In this document: piece after piece, positions 6,529-12,296 of the stretch
How the letters are laid out: every line of letters begins with the position of its first letter
How positions within the stretch are numbered: the stretch's first letter is position 1
Origin: a virus
Virus record (IMG/VR): IMGVR_UViG_3300044301_002013
Coordinates: 1-22,521 of that record
Reading direction: 5' to 3' (one strand)
Length of the DNA: 22,521 nt
The notes under the pieces: model-generated
Told to the model about the DNA's origin: nothing
The model's input: only the letters and a program-made list of their open reading frames with translations
The model's database searches: none
Translations under genes and position numbers: made by a program

Positions 6529-7203
6529 ATGAGAGTTTCTGAGGGTGGTGTGGTAAATAATGTTTTAGTTATAGGCGATTTACACGAGCCTTTCTGCTTA
6601 GATAAATACTTAGAATTTTGCGTATCTAAATATGAACAGTTTGACTGTACAGAAGTGGTATTTATTGGAGATATTATTGATAATCATTATTCTAGCTATC
6701 ACGAAACAAACGCAGATGGAATGGGGGGGGCTGATGAGCTAGAATTAGCAATTAAAAGGATAGCTAGGTGGTATAAAGAGTTTCCAAAAGCTACTGTAAT
6801 TATTGGAAATCATGATAGAATGATTTTTCGTAAAGGTCAAACCTCAGCTATTCCTAGCAAATGGATTAAGAGTTATAAAGAAGTTTTAGAAGTGCCAGGA
6901 TGGAACTTTGTAGAAAGGTATGTAAAAGATGGAGTTCAGTTTTTGCATGGAGAGGGTGGAACTGCAAGGACTAAATGTAGGGCTGATATGATGAATACAG
7001 TACAAGGACATCTACATACTCAGGCTTATTGCGAACACTATGTCGGACAAAACTTTAGGATATTCGGATTACAGGTTGGATGTGGCATCAATTTTAAAGA
7101 ATATTCTTTTGCCTACGCTAAGGCAGGAAAGAAGCCTGCGATTGGTTGTGGCGTTATTCTCAACAATGGCAAACTTCCCATAAATCTCCTTATGGAATTA
7201 TGA
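6529..7203 (+). CDS. Metallophosphoesterase (calcineurin-like)
   Basis: All metal-binding blocks of the calcineurin-like phosphoesterase fold are present, numbering from the ATG at 6529: GDLHEP (16-21), GDIID (47-51), GNHDR (93-97), LHGE around 140 and QGHLHT around 155. Such phage enzymes may act on nucleotides or nucleic-acid phosphates; the substrate is unknown. The reading frame continues upstream of 6529 without a stop back to the holin's TAA at 6466. The added residues (KKDYRLRLTKTEHDLIQE) look like genuine protein and resemble the N-terminus I recall for relatives, so the true start may be a non-ATG codon near 6472 (ATC). A run of eight G at 6723-6730 lies in frame as part of Met-Gly-Gly-Ala. 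It is the last gene before the early promoter region. Confidence 0.85.
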   Translation: MRVSEGGVVNNVLVIGDLHEPFCLDKYLEFCVSKYEQFDCTEVVFIGDIIDNHYSSYHETNADGMGGADELELAIKRIARWYKEFPKATVIIGNHDRMIFRKGQTSAIPSKWIKSYKEVLEVPGWNFVERYVKDGVQFLHGEGGTARTKCRADMMNTVQGHLHTQAYCEHYVGQNFRIFGLQVGCGINFKEYSFAYAKAGKKPAIGCGVILNNGKLPINLLMEL

Positions 7204-7205
7204 TA

Positions 7206-7226
7206 TTAACAATTTCTAGTTAATAA
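7206..7226. promoter_or_regulatory. Palindromic operator candidate, copy 1
   Basis: The 21-bp element reads TTAACAAT-N5-GTTAATAA. Inside it TTAAC and GTTAA form an inverted repeat separated by eight bases, extending to a 7-bp stem (TATTAAC 7204-7210 with GTTAATA 7219-7225). It lies right after the phosphoesterase stop and begins 61 bp before the -7 box at 7267. The same element with the same 61-bp spacing recurs at 9511. A dyad of this size suits a dimeric HTH repressor. As RNA it could also form a weak AT-rich hairpin without a good T tract, so a terminator is the less likely reading. Confidence 0.55.
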
Positions 7227-7244
7227 AGTTTATTAAATATTTTA

Positions 7245-7274
7245 TTGTTTTATAAAAAATATTATATATATTTG
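7245..7274 (+). promoter_or_regulatory. Bacteroidota-type promoter for the early operon
   Basis: TTG at 7245-7247 and TATATTTG at 7267-7274 are 19 bp apart. This matches the Bacteroidota primary-sigma consensus (TTG about 19 bp before TAnnTTTG). It would start transcription roughly 20 bases before the ATG at 7301, within the only gap of this size after a long packed gene run. The box is preceded by the operator-like dyad at 7206. Confidence 0.7.
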
Positions 7275-7300
7275 TTGTATAATATTTAAAACTAAAAGAA

Positions 7301-7756
7301 ATGAAAAATATAAACAAAATGTTAAACGATATGAAAAAAGAATTAACACAATTACAAGATGAGCGAAGCGAGTTTGATAAGTATATGGAAGAACATAGAA
7401 AAAGGTCGGCACGTTCACAGGAACTAAATAAGCCTGAATTATATAATACTGTAAAGGCTAAATGGCGAATAGATTATATTGAGTATGCAGGTAGAGTTAT
7501 TGAGGTTGTAAAAGACCATGTTACTGGCGATAACTTTAGTGATTTGCCTAGTAGTAGCTATGAGAGCTCACAATTTATAGGTACTAAAAAACAGTTTGAT
7601 GATATGATGAGTGTTTTATACACAAAGCCACATAACCAAATTAAAATAATAGGTACTTCATTTATGGAGGATATTATACAAGGAAAGGAAGATGAGGATA
7701 TAGACCATGAAGAAGTTATGAGAGAATACGAGGACTATTTAAAATCTAAGGAATAA
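7301..7756 (+). CDS. Hypothetical early protein
   Basis: The 151-residue product is charged and mainly helical. An N-terminal coiled-coil-like stretch (MLNDMKKELTQLQDERSEFDKYMEEHRKR, residues 7-35) is followed by a central region rich in Tyr and Asp and an acidic C-terminus (GKEDEDIDHEEVMREYEDYL). There is no signal peptide, membrane segment or catalytic motif. It is the first gene behind the early promoter, so it is probably made soon after infection, a position often used for host take-over or counter-defence genes. I do not recognise a family. Its stop overlaps the next start (TAATG). Confidence 0.7.
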   Translation: MKNINKMLNDMKKELTQLQDERSEFDKYMEEHRKRSARSQELNKPELYNTVKAKWRIDYIEYAGRVIEVVKDHVTGDNFSDLPSSSYESSQFIGTKKQFDDMMSVLYTKPHNQIKIIGTSFMEDIIQGKEDEDIDHEEVMREYEDYLKSKE

Positions 7757-7980
7757 TGGCTGTAAACTATATAGAAACAGCAGAGCTACATACTTTTAGC
7801 TGTGATGGGCAAATAACATATATAGGAGGCATTGATGCTAGTGGTAATGAAATAGTAATAGAAGTTTGTACCTACCAACTATTACAAACATTAGACATAC
7901 CTTATATGAAAGAAAAGTTAAACGATTATATAAACAATTTAAATGAAAACAAAAATGGTGAACAAGGCACAAAGAAATGA
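7756..7980 (+). CDS. Hypothetical small early protein
   Basis: The 74-residue product opens with a beta-rich half (IETAELHTFSCDGQITYIGGIDASGNEIVIEV) that alternates hydrophobic and polar residues, then a helix (DIPYMKEKLNDYINNLNENKN). It starts at the TAATG overlap with the previous gene. The 3' end overlaps the next gene by 38 bases in another frame, which is long for this genome. No motif identifies its function. Confidence 0.6.
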   Translation: MAVNYIETAELHTFSCDGQITYIGGIDASGNEIVIEVCTYQLLQTLDIPYMKEKLNDYINNLNENKNGEQGTKK

Positions 7981-8320
7981 TTATTTTAATAGAATTTCAA
8001 ACGATTTAGAATTTAATATTAATGAATTTTTAACAGATGAAGATTTAGGAGAGATTACGGATTATGATGAGCTATATGAGATATTAGATAATGCAGGAGC
8101 TTTTCATGTTGAAATTATTTATTATCATAAAGCTATTAAATACTTAATGCAAAATGATAGCTCTTTAAATGTTAGCTTAGGGATAGCTAATAACATGGGC
8201 TATAAAACAGATGATTTAAATTCGGAAGTTTTGGCTAGTTTGTTGGCTAGTGAATTGGCAAGATGTGAATTTGAGGATTATAGGAGTGAAATAAATGAAT
8301 TATTAATTAAAACACAATAA
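7943..8320 (+). CDS. Conserved-looking hypothetical early protein
   Basis: The 125-residue acidic protein is helical, with blocks such as DYDELYEILDNAGAFHVEIIYYHKAIKYL (residues 39-67) and NSEVLASLLASELARCEFED. I recall proteins with this IIYYxKAIxYL...NSEVLASLLAS pattern in other flavobacterial phages, always without a function. The start could be the ATG at 7943 or the one at 7955, which would shorten the overlap with the upstream gene to 26 bases. The gene ends one base before the HTH gene's ATG. Confidence 0.65.
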   Translation: MKTKMVNKAQRNDYFNRISNDLEFNINEFLTDEDLGEITDYDELYEILDNAGAFHVEIIYYHKAIKYLMQNDSSLNVSLGIANNMGYKTDDLNSEVLASLLASELARCEFEDYRSEINELLIKTQ

Positions 8321-8321
8321 A

Positions 8322-8648
8322 ATGAGTTACAAAGATATTATTATAGAACAAATGAATAAAGATAAGTTTAAAGAACAACTAAAAAGCAGCTTAGGGGATA
8401 GATATATTGATGGTAGTGCTAAAGATACTGTAAAAGATAATACGCATGAGGGAAGGCTTTTAGATTACTTAGAAAAATTTGGTAGTATAACCAGCCTACA
8501 GGCTATACAAGACTTAGGAAATACAAGGCTTTCAGGTACTATTTACACGCTTAAAAGAAAAGGATATACTTTTAATACAGAATCCGTTTCTGTGCCTAAT
8601 CGCTTTGGTGGAAAAACTAAGGTTGCTAAGTATTATTATATTAAATAA
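8322..8648 (+). CDS. Winged helix-turn-helix DNA-binding protein (HTH_39-like)
   Basis: After a charged N-terminal helix, residues 44-108 form a winged helix: EGRLLDYLEKFGSITSLQAIQDLG (helix 1, turn, helix 2), NTRLSGTIYTLKRKGYTF (recognition helix) and a basic beta wing (SVPNRFGGKTKVAKYYYIK). The phrase 'I(T/S)SLQAIQDLGxTRLSxxIxxLKxxGY' matches the HTH_39 family of phage DNA-binding proteins. It could be a transcription regulator of the early operons or a replication accessory. It is the last gene of the first early unit, before a promoter-like gap at 8649-8695. Confidence 0.75.
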   Translation: MSYKDIIIEQMNKDKFKEQLKSSLGDRYIDGSAKDTVKDNTHEGRLLDYLEKFGSITSLQAIQDLGNTRLSGTIYTLKRKGYTFNTESVSVPNRFGGKTKVAKYYYIK

Positions 8649-8654
8649 TAAACA

Positions 8655-8680
8655 GTTTTATAAAATTATATATATATTTA
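8655..8680 (+). promoter_or_regulatory. Promoter-like AT element before the XRE unit
   Basis: The 47-base gap 8649-8695 holds GTTTTATAAAA at 8655 and TATATTTA at 8673-8680, closely resembling the 7245-7274 promoter (GTTTTATAAAA... TATATTTG) but with a spacing two bases shorter and A instead of the final G. It would serve the genes starting at 8696. No operator-like dyad lies 61 bp upstream, unlike the other two gaps. Confidence 0.45.
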
Positions 8681-8695
8681 TAAAAAGATATTGTT

Positions 8696-8914
8696 ATGGT
8701 AAATATAAACTTAAAAGAATTAGCTGAACATCTAGCCTTAGAAGAATGTAAAAGAATCTATGGAGATGAACACGAAACTCTATATAAAAATAATTATGAT
8801 TATTTTGTAGGATATGTTATGCGACCTGCTGTAAAAGTTACATTTAATAAAATGTATGATAAATATTACGATATGATTACAACATTAATAAATAAAAAAG
8901 ACAATGAAATATAA
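8696..8914 (+). CDS. Hypothetical small protein
   Basis: The 72-residue protein is helical and charged, with many Tyr and Lys (NLKELAEHLALEECKRIYGDE, then NYDYFVGYVMRPAVKVTFNKMYDKYYDMI). No signal peptide or clear membrane helix is visible. It shares a promoter-like region with, and overlaps by 11 bases, the downstream XRE regulator. Such a pair could be a toxin-antitoxin module, but nothing in this protein resembles a known toxin, so I do not call it one. Confidence 0.6.
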   Translation: MVNINLKELAEHLALEECKRIYGDEHETLYKNNYDYFVGYVMRPAVKVTFNKMYDKYYDMITTLINKKDNEI

Positions 8915-9128
8915 AGTTTTAAATACCAGTCAAGATATAAGGGAATCTATCTATAGGCTAATGATTAGAAATAAAATCAGAAAGGTTGAACTTGCTGATA
9001 AAATGGGATTGTCCTATCCCAGTATATTAAATAAAATTGAAAGTCCAGGAACATTTAAAGTTTCTGAGTTATTAGAATTGTGTAATATATTAAATGTGGA
9101 TATAAACGAATTATTAATTAAATACTAA
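8904..9128 (+). CDS. Cro/CI-type (XRE) helix-turn-helix regulator
   Basis: The 74-residue protein is essentially one XRE HTH domain: IRESIYRLMIRNKIRKVELADKMG, then LSYPSILNKIESPGTFKVSELLELCNILNVDINELL. Helices 2-3 (KVELADKMGLSYPSILNKIE, residues 27-46) form the DNA-binding unit, and the closing 'LLELCNILNVDINELL' is typical of the family. Its small size is Cro-like with no oligomerisation or cleavage domain. It is a good candidate to bind the two 21-bp dyads that lie in front of the early and replication operons on either side of it; that link is inferred from position and symmetry. Confidence 0.82.
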   Translation: MKYKVLNTSQDIRESIYRLMIRNKIRKVELADKMGLSYPSILNKIESPGTFKVSELLELCNILNVDINELLIKY

Positions 9129-9133
9129 ATAAA

Positions 9134-9514
9134 ATGGCAAAATCAAAATTAACAAATATTCAAGCTAATGGTAATTGGAAAGACTTTTACAAGTTTGATT
9201 TAGAATTTGAAGATGGAACTACTGGTACTATCTTTAAAAAAAGTGCAGAGCATAGATTAGAAATAGGAAAAGAATATAATTACTCTAAAAATGAGAAAGG
9301 TTCTATTAAAATAATCCCTGAGGGTGGAGGTTTTACTACTAACTATACTAATAATGATGATAGGCAAAAGTATATCATTAGACAAAGTATGTTAAAAGCA
9401 GCAGTAGATTTTCATTCAGGTTCTAGCTGTACTACTTCGCAAGTAATAGGTACAGCAGAAGAATTTGAAGAATGGGTTTTAAACAAAAAGAAACCTGTTG
9501 AAGTACCTTTTTAA
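9134..9514 (+). CDS. Putative OB-fold single-stranded DNA-binding protein
   Basis: The N-terminal ~65 residues look like an OB barrel: KLTNIQANGNWKDFYKFDLEFEDGTTGTIFKK, SAEHRLEIGKEYNYSKNE and GSIKIIPE. After a Gly/Asn-rich linker comes DRQKYIIRQSMLKAAVDFHS, a helical 'RQxxIxRQSxLKAAV' segment that I associate with ssDNA-binding proteins of Bacteroidota phages, then an acidic EEFEEWVL stretch. It lies just upstream of the replication initiator-like gene, which suits a role coating ssDNA at the fork. No classic SSB acidic tip is present at the end (PVEVPF), so the assignment stays tentative. Confidence 0.6.
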   Translation: MAKSKLTNIQANGNWKDFYKFDLEFEDGTTGTIFKKSAEHRLEIGKEYNYSKNEKGSIKIIPEGGGFTTNYTNNDDRQKYIIRQSMLKAAVDFHSGSSCTTSQVIGTAEEFEEWVLNKKKPVEVPF

Positions 9515-9531
9515 CAATGATGTGTTAATAA
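9511..9531. promoter_or_regulatory. Palindromic operator candidate, copy 2
   Basis: TTAACAAT-N5-GTTAATAA again, identical to the 7206 copy at 16 of 21 positions with all five differences in the centre. It overlaps the stop codon of the ssDNA-binding candidate (TAA 9512-9514) and begins 61 bp before the -7 box at 9572, the same spacing as copy 1. A third half-site, TTAACACA at 9577-9584, overlaps the -7 box and is the exact inverse of TGTGTTAA at 9521-9528. Confidence 0.55.
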
Positions 9532-9550
9532 CTAATATATAATGAACTTA

Positions 9551-9579
9551 ATATTTATATAAAATATATTATATATTTA
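9551..9579 (+). promoter_or_regulatory. Promoter-like element for the replication operon
   Basis: The gap 9515-9586 contains TATATTTA at 9572-9579, one base from TAnnTTTG, in the same AT-rich setting (AAAATATATTATATATTTA) as the 7267 box. The -33 region has no clean TTG. The element aligns base for base with the early promoter when the two upstream dyads are aligned. Confidence 0.5.
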
Positions 9580-9586
9580 ACACACA

Positions 9587-10378
9587 ATGAAAAAATCAAT
9601 ATTAGCATCTACTCCATTTCTTATCTTGAATAAATCTCTTTTAGTTGCCTTTGGAATAGATGCTAATGTTGTATTATCTCACTTATACCAACAGCAAAAT
9701 TACTTTAAAGAACAAGGACAATTAAAAGATGGAATGTTCTTTTGTACTACAGAAAACCTTTCTTGTTCAACTACTCTTAGTTATTTTCAAATAAAAAATG
9801 CAATTGCTACACTTACAAAATGGGGCATACTAAGGGTAGTTAGAAAGGGTGTGCCTGCTAAATTATACTTTCAAATAGATGAATCTCAGATATTAAAAAA
9901 CTTAAACTCTAGTATTCAAAAAACTTCAATACTAGAATGTGAGAATTTTAATAACAAGACTTTAAAAAACTCTAACACTATTAATAAGAATAAAGAAATA
10001 ATAATAAAGAATAATAATAGTATATCCCCAAAGGAAAAATTTTTAAATGATATTAAAGAATTAAGTCCTAAAGAATTTATAGAAGATTTCTTAGACTACT
10101 GGACTGAAGAAAATAATAAAGGAAAGATGAGGTGGGAGCTAGAGAAAACCTGGAACACATCATTAAGATATAAAAGATGGTGTAGAAATAATGCAAAGTT
10201 TGAAAAAACTAATAAAACAACAGAACCTAAATATCCTGACTACTACGATATACATTTTGCTAAAAGGCTGGAGCAGGACCAAACAGCCCTGACAAGCTAT
10301 TATAAACACTTAAAGAGCTTAGGTTACGAGAAAAAGGTAAATAGTTATGATGGAAAAATTAAATGGATTAAAAGGTGA
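9587..10378 (+). CDS. Replication initiator-like protein (O/DnaD-like)
   Basis: The N-terminal ~105 residues form a winged helix (FGIDANVVLSHLYQQQNYFKE, MFFCTTENLSCSTTLSYFQIKNAIATLTKWGILRVVRKGVPAKLYFQID), typical of phage replication initiators. A low-complexity Asn/Lys linker (about 110-145) follows. The C-terminal part has PKEFIEDFLDYWTEENNKGKMRWELEKTWNTSLRYKRW, a block I know from replication proteins of Bacteroidota phages and related to the DnaD-like helicase-loading end. It probably binds the origin and recruits the host or phage helicase. It is the first gene behind the second operator/promoter region. Its TGA overlaps a GTG that starts the small gene at 10375. Confidence 0.75.
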   Translation: MKKSILASTPFLILNKSLLVAFGIDANVVLSHLYQQQNYFKEQGQLKDGMFFCTTENLSCSTTLSYFQIKNAIATLTKWGILRVVRKGVPAKLYFQIDESQILKNLNSSIQKTSILECENFNNKTLKNSNTINKNKEIIIKNNNSISPKEKFLNDIKELSPKEFIEDFLDYWTEENNKGKMRWELEKTWNTSLRYKRWCRNNAKFEKTNKTTEPKYPDYYDIHFAKRLEQDQTALTSYYKHLKSLGYEKKVNSYDGKIKWIKR

Positions 10379-10518
10379 ATATAATAATACATATAATATG
10401 GAATGGAATTTTATTAGGAGTAAGGCATTACGAACCTGATGAGGCTCATCCGTATTTTGAATTAAGAATATACTTACTATTTATACAATTAACAATATTT
10501 ATAGACAGAAGAAAATGA
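10375..10518 (+). CDS. 47-aa hydrophobic protein with a GTG start
   Basis: The apparent gap after the replication gene is coding. A GTG at 10375 overlaps the previous stop (GTGA) and opens 47 codons to a TGA at 10516 that overlaps the next ATG (ATGA). The product has hydrophobic ends (NIIIHIIWNGILLGV near the start and YLLFIQLTIFID near the end) around a conserved-looking middle, RHYEPDEAHPYFELR. I recall short flavobacterial phage proteins of the 'WNGxLxGxRxYEPDE' type. It may be membrane-associated. The double 4-base overlap and the protein-like sequence, not a matching start codon alone, support it. Confidence 0.65.
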   Translation: MNIIIHIIWNGILLGVRHYEPDEAHPYFELRIYLLFIQLTIFIDRRK

Positions 10519-10865
10519 AAGAAGTAGAATTACAAAATTCAGTAGTAACTTATTTAGAATATACTGGCATGTTATTTACATGTACTTTAGGAGGAGTGTT
10601 TTTAGGAAAGTCCAATTGGAAACAAAAGAGAATGTTATCAAAACACTACTCAAAAGGTGTGCCTGATATACTTATTTTTGAACCATCTAATAACAATAAA
10701 TATAATGGATTAATGATTGAGTTGAAAGTTGGATATAATAAGCCTACTAAAGAACAAAAAGGGTGGATAGCTAAATTAAATGCTAGAGGATATAAAGCTG
10801 TAATATGTTACAAGCTAGAGGAAGTAATAGAAATAATAAAAACATATAAAAATGAAACCATTTAG
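10515..10865 (+). CDS. VRR-NUC domain nuclease
   Basis: The 116-residue protein is a stand-alone VRR-NUC fold of the PD-(D/E)xK superfamily. An early acidic residue lies in MKEVELQNSVVTYLE (E5), followed by GVPDILIFE (D51), LMIELKVG (E69 and K71) and PTKEQKGWIAKLNARGYKAVICY, the conserved end of the fold. Such phage nucleases may resolve branched DNA intermediates or act in recombination before packaging. It starts at an ATGA overlap with the 47-aa gene and overlaps the next gene by 14 bases. Confidence 0.85.
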   Translation: MKEVELQNSVVTYLEYTGMLFTCTLGGVFLGKSNWKQKRMLSKHYSKGVPDILIFEPSNNNKYNGLMIELKVGYNKPTKEQKGWIAKLNARGYKAVICYKLEEVIEIIKTYKNETI

Positions 10866-11130
10866 ATTTTATAAAAACATTAGAACGCCTAGTCATAAAG
10901 TTTTTACTCATTGTTTTATATTCTTTGTTAATGATGGGGAAAAAGAAAAAACATTTATATATAGAGATTTAGAAACAGATTTTGAGGGTGTTGATTATGA
11001 AAAATATATATCTAGAAAAGAAAAGGAATTATATAATAAGTATAAAACAAATGTTAAAATTGAAGGTAGTAAATTAGGATTATGGGAGTACGAGCAATTA
11101 TTAGAAATGGGAATATCTAAATTGTGTTAA
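10852..11130 (+). CDS. Hypothetical protein
   Basis: The 92-residue protein has a basic, aromatic N-terminus (MKPFRFYKNIRTPSHKVFTHCFIFFVNDG), a charged middle (TFIYRDLETDFEGVDYEKYISRKEKELYNKYK) and an ending IEGSKLGLWEYEQLLEMG. No motif is recognised. It lies between the VRR-NUC nuclease and the sigma-like gene and overlaps both. Confidence 0.6.
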   Translation: MKPFRFYKNIRTPSHKVFTHCFIFFVNDGEKEKTFIYRDLETDFEGVDYEKYISRKEKELYNKYKTNVKIEGSKLGLWEYEQLLEMGISKLC

Positions 11131-11657
11131 GCCTTAATGTATATATAGACAAAAAGTATGCCAAGCTAACTGAAGTAAGCAGGAAATTATCATCAAATAG
11201 ATATCCTGATTATGAGGATTTACTACATGAAGTTATATTAGAACTATACAGCAAAGAGGAGGAGTTGATTAATGGATTAATTCAAAGGGGAGAATTATTG
11301 TATTATATTGTAAGAATTATGATTAATCAATACCATTCTTCAACTTCTCCTTTTTATACTAAATACAGAAAGCACTATAAACTACGAAAACAATATAAAG
11401 AAAATTATATATTTAATAAAGAGGGAGGTATTGGAATAGAAAACTGGGAAGAACTAAAACAAATGGAAAAAAGGTTGAACTGGATAGATAAAAAGTGCAA
11501 AGATTTAAATTGGTTTGATGTGCAAATATTTAAAATCTACTATTTAAATGGATTCAGTTTAACCACAATGCAGATGGCGACAAAAATAAACAGAAACACT
11601 TTAGGAAAATCAATAAGAATAGTTAAAAAATATTTAAAAAATGAAAGAGAAAAGTAA
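11124..11657 (+). CDS. Sigma-70-like RNA polymerase factor (divergent)
   Basis: The 177-residue protein has the layout of a minimal sigma factor. A region 2-like helix set comes first (RYPDYEDLLHEVILELYSKEEELI, then RGELLYYIVRIMINQYHSSTSPFYTKYR). A Lys-rich linker follows, and then a region 4-like helix-turn-helix (WFDVQIFKIYYLNGFSLTTMQMATKINRNTLGKSIRIVKKYLK, about residues 129-172). Such proteins are common in flavobacterial phages and may switch transcription to late genes, or bind DNA in other ways. The start is the GTG at 11124, which gives a 7-base overlap with the previous stop. Region 2 lacks the aromatic core of true primary sigmas, so activity is uncertain. Confidence 0.6.
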   Translation: MLSLNVYIDKKYAKLTEVSRKLSSNRYPDYEDLLHEVILELYSKEEELINGLIQRGELLYYIVRIMINQYHSSTSPFYTKYRKHYKLRKQYKENYIFNKEGGIGIENWEELKQMEKRLNWIDKKCKDLNWFDVQIFKIYYLNGFSLTTMQMATKINRNTLGKSIRIVKKYLKNEREK

Positions 11658-12009
11658 AGGACTTGGCGATACCATAGCAAAGATAACAAAGGCTACAGGA
11701 ATAGATAAAGTGGCTAAAAAAGTATTAGGAGATGATTGTGGATGTGAGGAAAGAAGAAAGAAACTCAATCAAATGTTTCCAAACTTTAAAAATATAAGAC
11801 AATTTACAGAAGATGAGATAAAGATATATGATGAAGTAATACCTGCTGTAGATAAAAAAGGAATGCTAACCCCTGCTGAAAGGCAAATAGTGTCAGCTTT
11901 ATATGTTAGTGTATTTGGCGTTAATCCTGTGTGGAAAAGTTGTAGCCCTTGTAATAAACAAATAATGAATAATCTTAAAAAGGTTTACGAAAAGTCTTGT
12001 AAGATATGA
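11641..12009 (+). CDS. Conserved flavobacterial phage protein with CxC and CxxC
   Basis: The 122-residue protein begins MKEKSKGLGDTIAKITKATGIDKVAKKVLGDDCGCEERRKKLNQMFP, a signature I know from many Bacteroidota phages without a proven role. Two cysteine pairs, C33-G-C35 and the CSPC near residue 102, could bind a metal jointly. The middle is helical (TEDEIKIYDEVIPAVDKKGMLTPAERQIVSALYVSVFG). It overlaps the sigma-like gene by 17 bases and the HNH gene by ATGA, and sits upstream of the packaging genes. Confidence 0.65.
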   Translation: MKEKSKGLGDTIAKITKATGIDKVAKKVLGDDCGCEERRKKLNQMFPNFKNIRQFTEDEIKIYDEVIPAVDKKGMLTPAERQIVSALYVSVFGVNPVWKSCSPCNKQIMNNLKKVYEKSCKI

Positions 12010-12296
12010 GAAATCATACTAAAGTCTATATGACTTTTTTTTACTTAGATGAAAGCGATTATATAGGGTGTGAGATGTGTGGAAGTCCAGGACAGGACAT
12101 CCATCATATACAAGCCAGAGGATTAGGAGGTAGTAAATGTATGGACTTTGTGGAAAATTTAATATGTCTTTGTAGAGATTGTCATAATAGAGCAGAAGTA
12201 GACAAACAATTCAACACTTATTGCCGAATACAACATTTGGAAAACATTAAAAAATATTTATATGAAAATTACATTGATAGAAATAAACAGTCTTAA
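12006..12296 (+). CDS. HNH endonuclease
   Basis: The 96-residue protein contains a complete HNH zinc finger: C22xxC25, the HHI catalytic block at 33-35 with ARGLGGSK following, N51, C56xxC59 and H60 (ENLICLCRDCHNRA). HNH proteins encoded near terminases can assist genome cutting at packaging; others are homing nucleases or defence enzymes. Here it is separated from the terminase by the methyltransferase and SpeD-like genes, and the protein is small with only a short C-terminal helix. The 3' end overlaps the ParB-methyltransferase gene by 35 bases. Confidence 0.85.
   Translation: MRNHTKVYMTFFYLDESDYIGCEMCGSPGQDIHHIQARGLGGSKCMDFVENLICLCRDCHNRAEVDKQFNTYCRIQHLENIKKYLYENYIDRNKQS

Noticed and set aside
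6723-6730. Run of eight G in the phosphoesterase gene as a phase-variation switch
   Set aside because: The run is in frame within the conserved-looking DGMGGADEL segment, and a switch is unlikely without evidence of length variation; it is only a sequencing-sensitive spot.
8231-8251. Direct repeat TTGGCTAGT twice, 12 bp apart
   Set aside because: It encodes the LASLLAS repeat of Leu-Ala-Ser within the 7943 gene and is short; no sign of a functional DNA repeat.
8696-9128. Possible toxin-antitoxin pair (72-aa protein with XRE protein)
   Set aside because: Size and overlap fit, but the 72-aa protein has no toxin-like motif and the XRE protein is better explained as a phage regulator.
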